Positions 27,094-36,230 of a DNA stretch of 64,000 nucleotides are shown here, piece by piece (the stretch's first letter is position 1; each line of letters opens with the position of its first letter). The stretch spans positions 4,960,001 to 5,024,000 of the forward strand of contig NZ_JADQDK010000001.1 of assembly GCF_019263705.2 (NCBI RefSeq). Direction: 5' to 3'. Both the position numbers and the translations under genes were made by a program. The DNA comes from Pseudonocardia abyssalis. Its GTDB lineage: Bacteria; Actinomycetota; Actinomycetes; Mycobacteriales; Pseudonocardiaceae. The notes under the pieces are model-generated. The model did not search any database, was not told where the DNA came from, and saw only the letters and a list, made by a program, of their open reading frames with translations.

Positions 27094-27545
27094 CAGACGT
27101 ACCGGCGGGTGAGCCACTCGGCGACCAGGGCCGGCCGCTCCGACCCTTCGATCTCGACGGTGACCTTCGTGGTGATCTGCACGCCGCCGGTGACGTCGGA
27201 GACGTCGGAGAGCTCGACGTTCGCGCGCACCTTGCTGCCGACCGGGACGGGTGAGGTGAAACGCACCTTGTTGAGGCCGTAGTTCACGCCCATCTTGGTG
27301 TTCTCCACCGCGAAGACCTTCGCGACCAGCGACGACAGCAGCGACAGCGTGAGGAAGCCGTGCGCGATCGTCGTGCCGAACGGGCCGTCCTTCGCCTTCT
27401 CCGCGTCGATGTGGATCCACTGGTGGTCGTCGGTCGCATCGGCGAACGTGTCGATCTGGCCCTGCTCGATGGTCACCCACTCGCCCACGCCGAGCTGCGT
27501 GCCCGTCGCCGCCCGCAGGTCGTCCACTCCGTCGAAGACGCGCAT
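27093..27545 (-). CDS. MaoC family dehydratase
   Basis: A 150-residue single hot-dog-fold protein. The catalytic Asp/His pair of R-specific enoyl-CoA hydratases is seen in DTFADATDDHQWIHID, followed by GTTIAHGFLTLSLL. It probably hydrates an enoyl-CoA. ATG 27545 follows AGGAG. It is the first gene of the pair with the thiolase. Confidence 0.88.
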   Translation of the reverse strand: MRVFDGVDDLRAATGTQLGVGEWVTIEQGQIDTFADATDDHQWIHIDAEKAKDGPFGTTIAHGFLTLSLLSSLVAKVFAVENTKMGVNYGLNKVRFTSPVPVGSKVRANVELSDVSDVTGGVQITTKVTVEIEGSERPALVAEWLTRRYV

Positions 27546-27648
27546 CACTGCTCCTGATCTCTCGGTGTCCGACACACCCTGCCACGCTCCGCACTGCTGT
27601 GTGGGGTGGCGGCCGCTACTGTCCGCTGAGGCGACTGGGGGGTGGGCG

Positions 27649-28545
27649 ATGGATAGCGGCGTCGACCACCTGGCGGTTCCCTTCGCCGGTGCGCACGACC
27701 TGGCCGCCCGGTTGGAGCCCGCGCTCGGCACCGCCCTCACGGCGGGCGACCCGGTCCTCGCCGTGCTCGCCGACCCGGAGCGCGACGCGGTGAGCGCACT
27801 GCTCGGGCCCGACGCGTCGCGGGTCGACTTCGCCGATCCGGTGCGGGTGCACGCGGTTCCGGCGTTCACCGTCGCGGTGCGCTGGGCGCGGCTCGCGCGC
27901 CAGGCCGTCGCCGGTCGGGTGCTGGTGATCGGGCAGCACCTGCAGCTGCCCGACGTGGGTGTCGAGCACTGGGCACGGCTCGACCTCGCGATCGACGTGG
28001 CCATCGAGGGCCTGCCGATCACCGTGCTCTGCGCGTGCCCCGACTCCGACCCGGTGATCGGGGTGACCCATCCCCAGCTGCTCACCGCCGACGGCCCGCG
28101 GCCCGGGCCCGGCTACCGGCCGCCACCCGAGGCACTCGTCGAGTACCCGCCGCCCCCGCCGCCGCACCTGGGGCCCGCCGACACCGACGTGGCCTTCCGC
28201 ATGGCGGACCTGTCCGCGGTCCGTCGCCGCGTCGCCGCCGCCGCCGCCTCCGCGGGCCTCGACGACGACCGCGCCGACGACCTCGTGCTGGCCGTCAACG
28301 AGCTCGCCACCAACAGCGTCGAGCACGGCCCGGGGGCGGCCCGGCTGCAGCTCTGGGCCACGGCCGGGTCGGTCATCGCGGAGGTGGCCGACCGGGGCCG
28401 GATGAACGTGCCGTTCCCCGGGCTGGTGCGCCCGTCGTCGTCCGGTGCGCGCGGACGGGGCCTGTGGCTGGCCTCCGAGCTGACCGACGTCCTCCAGGTG
28501 TGGAGCGACGACGAAGGCACCGTCGTCCGGGTCCGGATGGAGTAG
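27649..28545 (+). CDS. MEDS sensory domain protein with histidine-kinase-like ATPase domain
   Basis: 298 residues. Residues 1-155 match the MEDS sensory domain found with anti-sigma modules (DHLAVPFAGAHDL at the start, WARLDLAIDVAIEGLPITVLCACPDSD). A Pro-rich linker (PPEALVEYPPPPPPH) follows. Residues 190-298 are an RsbW-type ATPase with NELATNSVEHG as N box and GARGRGLWLASEL as the G region. Such proteins act as anti-sigma factor kinases. No sigma or anti-anti-sigma gene is nearby. ATG 27649 follows GGGGGGTGGG. Confidence 0.82.
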   Translation: MDSGVDHLAVPFAGAHDLAARLEPALGTALTAGDPVLAVLADPERDAVSALLGPDASRVDFADPVRVHAVPAFTVAVRWARLARQAVAGRVLVIGQHLQLPDVGVEHWARLDLAIDVAIEGLPITVLCACPDSDPVIGVTHPQLLTADGPRPGPGYRPPPEALVEYPPPPPPHLGPADTDVAFRMADLSAVRRRVAAAAASAGLDDDRADDLVLAVNELATNSVEHGPGAARLQLWATAGSVIAEVADRGRMNVPFPGLVRPSSSGARGRGLWLASELTDVLQVWSDDEGTVVRVRME

Positions 28546-28547
28546 GG

Positions 28548-29555
28548 CTACTCGCCGATCTGCAGGATCAGCTTGCCGGTGTTCTCGCCGCGGAACAGCC
28601 GCAGCAGGGTGTCCGGGAAGTCGGCGACGCCCCCGCGCACGACGTCCTCGCGGCTGCGCAGCCTCCCCTCCCGCAGCCAGCCGCCCAGCTCGACGGCGGC
28701 GTCGGCGTAGCGGTCGGCGTAGTCGAAGACCACGAAGCCCTCCATCCGCGCGCGGTTGACCAGCAGGGACATGTAGTTGACCGGCCCGGCCGGGCGCTCG
28801 GTCGCGTTGTAGGTGCTGATCGCGCCGCAGATCACCACGCGCGCGCCGAGCCGCAGTCGGGCGAGCGCCGCGTCGAGGATCTCGCCACCGACGTTGTCGA
28901 AGTACACGTCGACCCCGTCGGGGGCATGGGTGCGCAGGGCCTTGCCGACGTTCTCGGTGCGGTAGTCGATCGCGGCGTCGAAGCCGAGCTCGTCGACGAT
29001 CCAGGCGCACTTCTCGGCGCCGCCGGCGATGCCGATCACCCGGGCGCCCTTCAGCTTCGCGAGCTGCCCGACGACGCTGCCGACCGCGCCCGCCGCCCCC
29101 GACACCACGACGGTCTCGCCGTCGCGCAGCGCGCCGACGTCGAGGAGGCCGAAGTAGGCGGTCATGCCCGTCATGCCGAGTACGGCGAGGTAGGTGGGCA
29201 GCGGCACCACCGACGGGTCGACGACCGTGACGCCGCCGCCGTCGGACTCCGCGTACTCCTGCACCCCGAAGATGCCCGTGACGTACGCACCCTCCGGGAA
29301 GTCGGGGTGCCTCGACGCCACGACCTGCCCCGCGCCGAGTGCCCGCATGACCTCCCCGACGCCCACCGGCGGCACGTAGGAGCGGCCGGCGTTCATCCAG
29401 CCGCGCATGGCCGGGTCGAGGCTCAGGTGCGTGATCCGGACGACGAACCGGCCGTCGGCGGGCTCCGGGACGGGTTCGGTGGTGTGCTCCCACACCTCGG
29501 GCGTGGGGAGGCCCTCGGGGCGGGCGGCGAGGCGGACCTGGTGGTTGTCGGTCAT
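28548..29555 (-). CDS. NADP-dependent oxidoreductase of the MDR superfamily (CurA/YncB type)
   Basis: 335 residues. The cofactor-binding segment is VVVSGAAGAVGSVVGQLAKLKG, and DYRTENVGKAL, VDVYFDNVGGEILDA and CGAISTYN are typical of the 2-alkenal/quinone reductase branch. No catalytic zinc ligands are present, as in that branch. It converges on the MEDS gene with a 2-nt gap. The physiological substrate is unknown. Confidence 0.88.
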   Translation of the reverse strand: MTDNHQVRLAARPEGLPTPEVWEHTTEPVPEPADGRFVVRITHLSLDPAMRGWMNAGRSYVPPVGVGEVMRALGAGQVVASRHPDFPEGAYVTGIFGVQEYAESDGGGVTVVDPSVVPLPTYLAVLGMTGMTAYFGLLDVGALRDGETVVVSGAAGAVGSVVGQLAKLKGARVIGIAGGAEKCAWIVDELGFDAAIDYRTENVGKALRTHAPDGVDVYFDNVGGEILDAALARLRLGARVVICGAISTYNATERPAGPVNYMSLLVNRARMEGFVVFDYADRYADAAVELGGWLREGRLRSREDVVRGGVADFPDTLLRLFRGENTGKLILQIGE

Positions 29556-29611
29556 GCCGCCTGTCTACCCGGCCGCTCGACTCCCGGCGGTCCGGGGCGC
29601 ACGATGGACCC

Positions 29612-30388
29612 GTGGACCCCGTGCAGCGGTTCGGCCGGGTGGTCGGCGCCCCCGATCCCCCGTTGGACCGGGCCGCGCTGGCGCTCGCCGCAGGCGCCCA
29701 GCCCGACCTCGACATCACGCGCTGGCTCCGCGAGCTCGACCGTCTCGCCGCGGGCGTGAGCACCGTCGACGGCCTGTGCCAGCGGCTGTTCGTCGACGAG
29801 GGGTTCGGCGGCAACGTCGGCGACTACACCGACCCCCGCAACTCGCTGCTGCACCACGTCCTGGGCCGTCGCCTCGGCATCCCGATCACGCTCGCCGTCG
29901 TGACGATGGAGGTGGGGCGCCGGGCCGGGTTGCCGATGGAGGGTGTCGGGATGCCCGGGCACTTCCTCGTCCGCCCGACGGGGACGAGCCGCTACCTCGA
30001 CGTGTTCGCGGGCGGCGTCGAGATCAGCGGGGCCCGGTGCGAGGAGCTGTTCCGCGGCGCGACGGGTGCGGGGCCCGAGATCCCGTTCGGCCCACACCTG
30101 CTCACCCCCACCCCGACCCGGGCGATCCTGGCCCGGATGCTGGAGAACCTGCGCGCGGTCTACGGGGCGCGCCGCAGGCCCGGGGACCTGGAGTGGGTGC
30201 TGCGGATGCGGTTGCTGCTGCCGGGCGTCCGGCTCGCCGACGTCCTCGAGCTCGGCGAGGCCCTCGGCGACCAGGGCCGCTGGCTCGAGGGCGCGAAGCT
30301 GCTGGAGGACCGGGTGCCCGCGGCGTCGGCGGCGCACGCGGAGCGGCTGCGGACCGCGGCGAAGAGCCTGAAGGCGCACCTCAACTGA
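29612..30388 (+). CDS. SirB1 family transglutaminase-like protein
   Basis: 258 residues. The core TDPRNSLLHHVLGRRLGIPITLAVV, then GVGMPGHFLVR and LDVFAGG match the SirB1/transglutaminase-like domain, followed by a helical TPR-like tail (MLENLRAVY...ELGEALGD). The catalytic Cys of classical transglutaminases is not at its usual place (SLLHHVL), so it is probably not an active protease. GTG 29612 has CACGAT 6 nt before it. Function unknown. Confidence 0.82.
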   Translation: MDPVQRFGRVVGAPDPPLDRAALALAAGAQPDLDITRWLRELDRLAAGVSTVDGLCQRLFVDEGFGGNVGDYTDPRNSLLHHVLGRRLGIPITLAVVTMEVGRRAGLPMEGVGMPGHFLVRPTGTSRYLDVFAGGVEISGARCEELFRGATGAGPEIPFGPHLLTPTPTRAILARMLENLRAVYGARRRPGDLEWVLRMRLLLPGVRLADVLELGEALGDQGRWLEGAKLLEDRVPAASAAHAERLRTAAKSLKAHLN

Positions 30389-30389
30389 T

Positions 30390-30965
30390 CTAAGTGCGGA
30401 ACCCCGGGTCCGGCCGGTTGACCGCGCGGTCGCTGCCGGGGCGCAGGCGGCGACCCACCAGCAGCACCGGCCAGACCAGGAACTCCAGAGCCCCGAACAG
30501 CACCAGCCCGACGACGACCGCGACGGCGGGCAGCGCCACCACCGGCAGCGCGACGAGCGTGACGGCGAGGACCGCGGGCAGGTCGCGCAGCCACCCGACG
30601 CGCCCCGCCGGCTCGGTGAGCGAGCCCAGCCGCACCGCGGCCCACATGAACCAGCGCAACAGGAACGGCACGCCGAGCTCGCGCATCGCGCGCCGGAACA
30701 GGCCGTCGGCGTCGACCGCACCGATCCGTCCGGCCGGCCGCTCGACACGCACGAGGTGGTCGTGCAGGACCGCTGCCGCGGTGTAGCGGCCGAACTTGGG
30801 CACCAGCCAGACGAACACGCGCGGCACCGACGCGAAGTCGGTGAGGGTGCCCCGCGGCACCACGAACTCCTCCGTGCGGCCCCGGTAGACCAGCTCCTCC
30901 TCCAGGGTCCAGTCCTCCGCGGTGGCCTGCCGGACGAGGACCTTCGGCCCGGTCAGGAACGTCAT
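30390..30965 (-). CDS. DUF1353 domain membrane protein
   Basis: 191 residues. Residues 1-120 carry the DUF1353 domain (LVYRGRTEEFVVPRGTLTDFASVPR, AAVLHDHLVR), a phage-related module often of the peptidase-like HxxxH type without assigned activity. Two strongly hydrophobic segments follow from about residue 130 to 175. ATG 30965 overlaps the stop of the aldose epimerase gene (ATGA), so the two are cotranscribed. Confidence 0.8.
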   Translation of the reverse strand: MTFLTGPKVLVRQATAEDWTLEEELVYRGRTEEFVVPRGTLTDFASVPRVFVWLVPKFGRYTAAAVLHDHLVRVERPAGRIGAVDADGLFRRAMRELGVPFLLRWFMWAAVRLGSLTEPAGRVGWLRDLPAVLAVTLVALPVVALPAVAVVVGLVLFGALEFLVWPVLLVGRRLRPGSDRAVNRPDPGFRT

Positions 30966-31855
30966 CGCGGTGAGATCCCCCAGCGGCCCGACCAGGTCTC
31001 CCCCGGCCCGACGACCAGCAGCCCGGTGCCGGAGTTCAGCGCGTCGGGTGGGCACGTCATCGGCTCGACGGCCACGGCGCGCCCGCGGCCCGGGTGGTCG
31101 TCGGGGGTGAAGACCTGGACCCACCCGAAGTCGGGGTCGGCCCACAGCTCGACCTCGCCGTCGGGACCGGAGAGGCGGTGCCGGACGAGGTCGTCGTCGC
31201 CGACGGGGACGCAGCCGCCGAAGGCGTGGTCGAGCTCCGCGCCGCGCAGCGTGATCTCCGGCCGCGGGACGGGTGCGGCGGGCGCGACCGGGAGACCTCC
31301 GCCCAATGGCAGTGCCGTGGTGGCGGCGAGGTGCAGCGTGCAGTCGTCGGTGTCGGCCGCGCCCGCGCGCAGGTAGGGGTGGGCGCCGACCCCGAACGGC
31401 ACCGCGGCGGTGCCGACGTTGGAGACGGTGTGGGTGACGGTCAGCCCGCCCGCGTCGACGGCGTAGCGCACCGACGTGGCCAGAGGCACCGGCCATCCCG
31501 GCTGCGGCGCGACGACCGCGCTCAGCGTCACCGCGTCGGGCGACTGCTCGTCGGCCCGGTAGAGGGTGTGGCGGAGCAGGCCGTGGATCGCGTTGCCCGC
31601 CGCGGGCTCGGAGAGCGCGAGCTGCTGCGGTCCGCCGTCCCAGAGCCACTGGCCGCGCGCGGTGCGGTTGGGCCAGGGCACCAGGACGCAACCCGCGCCG
31701 CGGGGCGGGCGGGAATCGGCGTCGAAGGTCTCGACGAAGGGGCGGCCGTCGACGGAGAACGCCCGCAGCCCGGCCCCCACCTCGGTGACGACGGCCTGCG
31801 CGGCCCCGGAGCGGATCTCGAACTGCTCGCCCGTCGGCGGCATCGGCATGAGCAC
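30962..31855 (-). CDS. aldose 1-epimerase family protein
   Basis: 297 residues of the galactose mutarotase-like beta fold. GCVLVPWPNRTARGQW, then NAIHGLLRHTLY with a catalytic His, GAHPYLRAG with the second His, and a late Glu in AVAVEPMTCPPDALN match the family. The sugar is not defined. GTG 31855 has TAGCCT 6 nt upstream. It is first in a two-gene unit with the DUF1353 gene. Confidence 0.87.
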   Translation of the reverse strand: MLMPMPPTGEQFEIRSGAAQAVVTEVGAGLRAFSVDGRPFVETFDADSRPPRGAGCVLVPWPNRTARGQWLWDGGPQQLALSEPAAGNAIHGLLRHTLYRADEQSPDAVTLSAVVAPQPGWPVPLATSVRYAVDAGGLTVTHTVSNVGTAAVPFGVGAHPYLRAGAADTDDCTLHLAATTALPLGGGLPVAPAAPVPRPEITLRGAELDHAFGGCVPVGDDDLVRHRLSGPDGEVELWADPDFGWVQVFTPDDHPGRGRAVAVEPMTCPPDALNSGTGLLVVGPGETWSGRWGISPR

Positions 31856-31991
31856 GCCGGGAGGCTACCGGCGGGGGCGGTCGGGCGCTGACGCTCGGCT
31901 GGTGTGCGCAACTCGGGTGGGAGGCGGGGAGCCCGGGTGAGCGTCGTCGCGGCGCCACCCTCCGGTCACCTCCCTCGCCTACCGTGCAGGG

Positions 31992-32792
31992 GTGGCCTCC
32001 TCGCGACGACCCCCGGCAACCGGCCTCAGGGCCCTGATCACCAACGACGACGGGATCGACTCCCCCGGGCTGTGGGCTCTCGCCGAGGGGGCCAGGGACG
32101 CGGGGTTCGAGGTGACGGTCGCCGCACCGCACGTCGACGCGAGCGGGGTCGGCGGGTCGGTGCTCGCCGTGCGCGAGGACGGGCGGGTGCGGCTGCACCC
32201 GCGGGAGCTCCCCGGTCTCGACGGCGTCCCGGCCTACGGCGTGGAGGGGCACCCGGCGTTCATCGTGCACTCGGCGGCGCGCGGCTGGCTCGACCCGGCC
32301 CCGGACGTCGTGCTCTCCGGCATCAACCTCGGCTCGAACGTCGGCCGCGCGGTGCTGCACTCCGGCACGGTCGGCGCGGCGCTGACGGCCGGGATCCACG
32401 GCTGGCGCGCTCTGGCGGTCTCCCTCGACACCGGATGGAACCCGCCGGAGCACCCGCACTGGGACGCGGTGCGGCACGTCCTGCCGTCGGTCCTCGACGT
32501 CCTGCTCGCCGAGGACGAGGCCACCGTCCTCAACCTCAACGTGCCCGACCGCTCACCGGAGGAGCTGGGTGAACTGCGCGAGGCGACCCTGGCCGCGTTC
32601 GGCTCGGTGCAGGTGCGGGTCGACAAGCGCTCCGGCGACGACGGTCACGGGCTGCACATGAGCCTGGGCGAGTCGCGTTCGCCGGTCCCGGGCACCGACG
32701 TCGCGCTCCTGATCGAGGGCCACCCCACGCTGACCCGGCTGGAGACGATCAGCGCACGTCCCGGCGTGCTGGCTGTGGCTCGTGTGAACTGA
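31992..32792 (+). CDS. surE: 5'-nucleotidase SurE
   Basis: 266 residues. The metal site NDDGIDSPG at the N-terminus, then GGSVLAV, VLSGINLGSNVGRAVLHSGTVGAA and LNLNVP are diagnostic for the SurE phosphatase, which hydrolyses nucleoside monophosphates. GTG 31992 is preceded by TACCGT at 6 nt and lacks a Shine-Dalgarno, so a leaderless message is expected. Confidence 0.94.
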   Translation: MASSRRPPATGLRALITNDDGIDSPGLWALAEGARDAGFEVTVAAPHVDASGVGGSVLAVREDGRVRLHPRELPGLDGVPAYGVEGHPAFIVHSAARGWLDPAPDVVLSGINLGSNVGRAVLHSGTVGAALTAGIHGWRALAVSLDTGWNPPEHPHWDAVRHVLPSVLDVLLAEDEATVLNLNVPDRSPEELGELREATLAAFGSVQVRVDKRSGDDGHGLHMSLGESRSPVPGTDVALLIEGHPTLTRLETISARPGVLAVARVN

Positions 32793-32808
32793 GTGACCCC
32801 GGTGACGA

Positions 32809-32824
32809 TGTGACGGACGTCACA
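32809..32824. promoter_or_regulatory. perfect CRP-type site
   Basis: TGTGACGGACGTCACA fits the TGTGA-N6-TCACA consensus of the CRP family with no mismatch. It lies 3 nt upstream of the CATGAT -10 box (32828-32833) of the small gene at 32840, a position expected to repress. Confidence 0.6.
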
Positions 32825-32839
32825 GGGCATGATCTCACG

Positions 32840-33016
32840 ATGCGTGACAGTGAGAGCAGCGCTGAGTGGTGCACCCACTTCGCCCGGACGGTGGCCGACG
32901 AGATCCGCACGGGGGTGCAGACCGGGGCGTTGACCTTCGGTGAGGCCGATCAGCTGCTCGCGCGCATGCAGGTGCTGCTCGAACAGGCCCTGGACCTGGC
33001 GCCGCAGCCGGTCTGA
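32840..33016 (+). CDS. 58-residue hypothetical protein
   Basis: A small acidic helical protein starting MRDSESSAEWCTHFARTVAD; one long amphipathic helix runs from GEADQLLARMQVLLEQAL. No family recognised. ATG 32840 is preceded by CATGAT at 6 nt and by a perfect CRP-type palindrome; a GTG at 32810 would start inside that palindrome, so the shorter form is preferred. It ends 3 nt from the convergent YbjN-like gene. Confidence 0.62.
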   Translation: MRDSESSAEWCTHFARTVADEIRTGVQTGALTFGEADQLLARMQVLLEQALDLAPQPV

Positions 33017-33019
33017 CCG

Positions 33020-33409
33020 TCAGTGCTCGTCGGCCCCGGTCAGCGCGTGCTCCATCCGGTCGGCCACGCCGACGACGAGATGGAACGAGCGGTCGAAGCC
33101 GTCGAGAGCGGTGTCGCCGAGCGGGATCGAGTGTCGGAACAGCACCAGTCCGTTCTCGACGACCAACCCGCCGGTGACGGGCTCGGCCGCCATCTCCAGC
33201 GCCTTCGTCAGGTCGATCTGGTCGGGCCGGCCCACCGGTGAGGTGATCTGCGCCCACGGGTGTGCGTCCTCGCCGGTGACCAGGCGGACCGCGACGATCT
33301 GCGTCCGCTCGCCGGTGGTGGGCAGGTTGAACCACAGTTCGCCCTCACGCTGGCGCATGATCTCGTAGCGGACCCGTACGAAGGACCCCAGGTCGTCCCA
33401 GCTCGCCAT
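33020..33409 (-). CDS. uncharacterised protein, YbjN/secretion-chaperone-like
   Basis: 129 residues beginning MASWDDLGSFVRVRYEI. The alternation of strands with WFNLPTTGERTQIVAVRLV, WAQITSPVG and LVLFRHSIPLGD resembles the YbjN/type III secretion chaperone fold, which is only a structural guess. ATG 33409 has TACGGT 7 nt upstream. It stands before the SpeE-like gene, separated by an inverted repeat. Confidence 0.6.
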   Translation of the reverse strand: MASWDDLGSFVRVRYEIMRQREGELWFNLPTTGERTQIVAVRLVTGEDAHPWAQITSPVGRPDQIDLTKALEMAAEPVTGGLVVENGLVLFRHSIPLGDTALDGFDRSFHLVVGVADRMEHALTGADEH

Positions 33410-33439
33410 GGTGCGGACCGTACCGCGACGAGGAGCGCG

Positions 33440-33500
33440 CTGAGGATCTCGGGCCTACCGCCGGCTGGCCGTCGCTCGCAACGGCCGGAGATCTTCAGCA
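33440..33500. terminator. imperfect inverted repeat downstream of the SpeE-like gene
   Basis: GCTGAGGATCTCGGGC near 33440 and GCCGGAGATCTTCAGC near 33485 are complementary with two mismatches in 16. The loop holds a second GCCGG/CCGGC pair. It is placed as terminator of the gene ending at 33506. Confidence 0.45.
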
Positions 33501-33505
33501 CCCTC

Positions 33506-34954
33506 CTAGGTCTGCAGCTGGTCGACGGGAGCGCGGTCGTCGGTGAGCACCGGGGCGTCCGCGGCGAGTGCGCGGGTCGCGGCGTCGTCGAGCACCGAGC
33601 CGGGCTCCCCGCGGGCGGCGGCCGTGGCGGCGAGTGCGGCGAGGTCGGGCGCGCGGTCGGAGGCCACCAGCACCGCGTTGCCCCCGCTGCCGGGGCTGAG
33701 CTGGTCGGGGCGGATCAGCAGGGCGACGGTGACGAACCGGCCGGCGACGGTGGCGGTCTCGGCGGCCAGCAGTGCGCGCGGGTCGCGGTCGATGATGTTG
33801 AGGACGTAGAGGCCCCCGGGGCGCAGGACGCGGCGCACCTCGTCGACGAACTCCGTGGTGGCCAGGTGCCAGGGCACCGACCGCGCCCCGAACGCGTCGC
33901 CGACGACGAGGTCGGCGGATCCGTCGGGCAGCTCGGCGAGGGTGGTGCGGGCATCGCCGACGCGGACGTCGAGGGCGGGGATCTCGCCGACGCCCAGCTC
34001 GCGACGCCCGAGGTCGACGACGCCCTGGTCGACCTCCAGCACGGTGGACGTGGAGCCCGGACGGGTCGCGGCGAGCCAGCGCGGCATCGTGAACCCTCCG
34101 CCGCCGACGTGCACCGCGCGCAGCGGCTCGCCGGCCGGGAAGGCGGCGTCGATCGCGCCCCCGAAGCGCTGCGTGTACGCGAACTCCAGGTGCGCGGGAT
34201 CGGCGCGGTCGACGTAGGAGTGGCGCAGGTCGTCGAGGACGAGGACCTGTGCGCTCGCCCGTTCCGGGTCGGTGTCGACGCGGGCGCAGTAGTAGACCGT
34301 GTCGGCGTCGCAGCGGCCCGGTACGGCGACCAGTGCGACGGCGAGCAGCAGCGTCGCCACTCCGCCCCGGACCAGCGCCGACCGCCGGGCGTCCTCGACG
34401 ACCAGCAGCGCCAGCAGCAGGCACGCCGCCGCGGTGATCAGCAGGATCGCGGTGACCGGCAGGAACGTGACCAGCACGAACCCGGTGAGGAAGGTGCCGG
34501 CGAGCGACCCGATCGTGCCCGCGGCCGACAGTTCCCCGATCACGCTGCCCGAGCCGTCGACGGTCGTCAGGCGCGCCCGCGTGATCGCCGGCGTCACCAT
34601 TGCCAGTGCCGTGACCGACACCAGCGTCGACGCCGCGACCAGCAGGATCGCGGCGACCGGCCCGGGTCCCAGCACCGGGCCGAGCAGCCGCACGAGCGGT
34701 CGGACGGCGAGCACCCCGAGACCGCCGACGGCGAGTGCCCCCGCGGCGACCCGGCGCGGCGAGAACACGTCGGCCCACCGCCCGCCCAGCGACGCCCCGA
34801 CCGCGATCCCGGCGAGGGCCACGCCGATGACCGCGGTAGTCGACTCCAGCGTCAGCCCGACGTAGGGCGCGACGAGACGCGTGGCCAGTGTCTCGACGAC
34901 CAGGATCGCCGCCCCGCTCACGAGCACGACGAACCGGGCGAACCGTGCATTCAC
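33506..34954 (-). CDS. membrane-bound spermidine-synthase-like protein
   Basis: 482 residues. Residues 1-210 form six to seven membrane helices with an MFS-like loop (GASLGGRWADVFSPRR). Residues 225-460 are a SpeE-like methyltransferase fold: AVHVGGGGFTMPRWLAATRP, TVLEVDQGVVDLGRREL, DVRVGDARTTL and DLVVGDAFG. The catalytic Asp region of true spermidine synthases is only partly kept, so polyamine synthesis is uncertain. GTG 34954 is preceded by CAGGAT at 6 nt. Confidence 0.82.
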   Translation of the reverse strand: MNARFARFVVLVSGAAILVVETLATRLVAPYVGLTLESTTAVIGVALAGIAVGASLGGRWADVFSPRRVAAGALAVGGLGVLAVRPLVRLLGPVLGPGPVAAILLVAASTLVSVTALAMVTPAITRARLTTVDGSGSVIGELSAAGTIGSLAGTFLTGFVLVTFLPVTAILLITAAACLLLALLVVEDARRSALVRGGVATLLLAVALVAVPGRCDADTVYYCARVDTDPERASAQVLVLDDLRHSYVDRADPAHLEFAYTQRFGGAIDAAFPAGEPLRAVHVGGGGFTMPRWLAATRPGSTSTVLEVDQGVVDLGRRELGVGEIPALDVRVGDARTTLAELPDGSADLVVGDAFGARSVPWHLATTEFVDEVRRVLRPGGLYVLNIIDRDPRALLAAETATVAGRFVTVALLIRPDQLSPGSGGNAVLVASDRAPDLAALAATAAARGEPGSVLDDAATRALAADAPVLTDDRAPVDQLQT

Positions 34955-34985
34955 GGTTCCATCCTGGCCGGTCGCCCCGCCGCCC

Positions 34986-35013
34986 GCGCGGTCGGGCCCG
35001 GGCCCGACCGCGC
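34986..35013. terminator. 28-bp perfect palindrome after the acd operon
   Basis: GCGCGGTCGGGCCC is followed directly by its complement, with no loop bases. It lies 62 nt past the stop of the acyl-CoA dehydrogenase gene and 31 nt before the SpeE-like gene, both on the minus strand. Confidence 0.55.
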
Positions 35014-35075
35014 GCCGAACCGGGTTCCGCGCGGCCCCGGGGTTTCGCGGTGCCCGGGAACGCGCGCGGACCGGC

Positions 35076-36230
35076 TCAGAGGCCGAGTTCGCGGGCGATG
35101 AGCATGCGCTGCACCTCGGACGTGCCCTCGCCGATCTCCAGGATCTTCGCGTCGCGGTAGAACCGGCCGACCGGGTACTCGTTCATGAAGCCGTAGCCGC
35201 CGAAGACCTGGGTGGCCGCGCGGGCGTTGTCCATCGCCGCGTTGGAGGAGACGAGCTTCGCGATCGCCGCCTCCCTCTTGAACGGCCGGCCCTTCAGCAT
35301 CTTCGCCGCGGCCGCGTAGTAGGCCAGGCGCGCGGTGTGGGCGCGCACCTCCATGTCGGCGATCATGAACGCGACGGCCTGGTAGTTGCCGATCTTCTGG
35401 CCGAACGCCTCGCGCTCGTGGGCGTAGCGCACCGACTCGTCGACGCAGCCCTGCGCGAGCCCGACGCTCAGCGCCGCGATCGCGACGCGGCCCTCGTCGA
35501 GGATGGACAGGAACTGCGCGTAGCCGCGGCCGCGCTCGCCGACGAGGTTCGCCGCGGGCACGCGCACGTCGTCGAAGAACAGCTCGCGGGTGTCGGAGCT
35601 GCACCAGCCGACCTTCGAGTACGGCTTCGCCACCCGCAGTCCCGGCGTCCCGGCCGGGACCATGATCGCCGAGATCTCCTTGCGGTCGGCCTGGGGCGAA
35701 CCGGTGATCGCGGTGACCGTGATGACCGAGGTGATGTCGGTGCCGGAGTTCGTGATGAACGCCTTCGACCCGTTGATCACCCATTCGTCGCCGTCGAGCT
35801 CCGCGGTGGTGCGGGTGGCGCCCGCGTCGGAGCCGCCGCCGGGCTCGGTGAGCCCGAACGCACCGAGCTTCTCACCCGCCGCCAGCGACGGCAGCCACTC
35901 CTGCTTCTGCTCGTCGGTGCCGAAGCGGTAGATCGGCATCGCACCGAGCGAGACGCCCGCCTCCAGCGTGATCGCGACCGACGAGTCGACGCGCGCGAGC
36001 TCCTCCAGCGCGAGGCACAGGGCGAAGTAGTCGCCGCCCATGCCGCCGTACTCCTCGGCGACGGGCAGCCCGAACAGGCCCATCGCCCCCATCTTCGCGA
36101 CGATCTCGTACGGGAACTCCTCGCGCTCGTAGAGGTCACCGATGACGGGGGCGACCTCCTTGCGCGCGAAGTCCTCGACGGTGGCGCGCAGCGCCTCGTG
36201 CTCCTCGCTGAGTGTGAGGTCCATGGTCAT
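35076..36230 (-). CDS. acyl-CoA dehydrogenase
   Basis: 384 residues of the standard FAD enzyme. [14 protein letters not shown] and [14 protein letters not shown] bind FAD and substrate, and [17 protein letters not shown] near the C-terminus holds the likely catalytic Glu. In a cluster with biotin-dependent carboxylase genes it probably acts on isovaleryl-CoA or a related short branched acyl-CoA from leucine breakdown; this is inference. ATG 36230 overlaps the accA stop (ATGA) after GGAGAGGA. Confidence 0.93.
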   Translation of the reverse strand: MTMDLTLSEEHEALRATVEDFARKEVAPVIGDLYEREEFPYEIVAKMGAMGLFGLPVAEEYGGMGGDYFALCLALEELARVDSSVAITLEAGVSLGAMPIYRFGTDEQKQEWLPSLAAGEKLGAFGLTEPGGGSDAGATRTTAELDGDEWVINGSKAFITNSGTDITSVITVTAITGSPQADRKEISAIMVPAGTPGLRVAKPYSKVGWCSSDTRELFFDDVRVPAANLVGERGRGYAQFLSILDEGRVAIAALSVGLAQGCVDESVRYAHEREAFGQKIGNYQAVAFMIADMEVRAHTARLAYYAAAAKMLKGRPFKREAAIAKLVSSNAAMDNARAATQVFGGYGFMNEYPVGRFYRDAKILEIGEGTSEVQRMLIARELGL

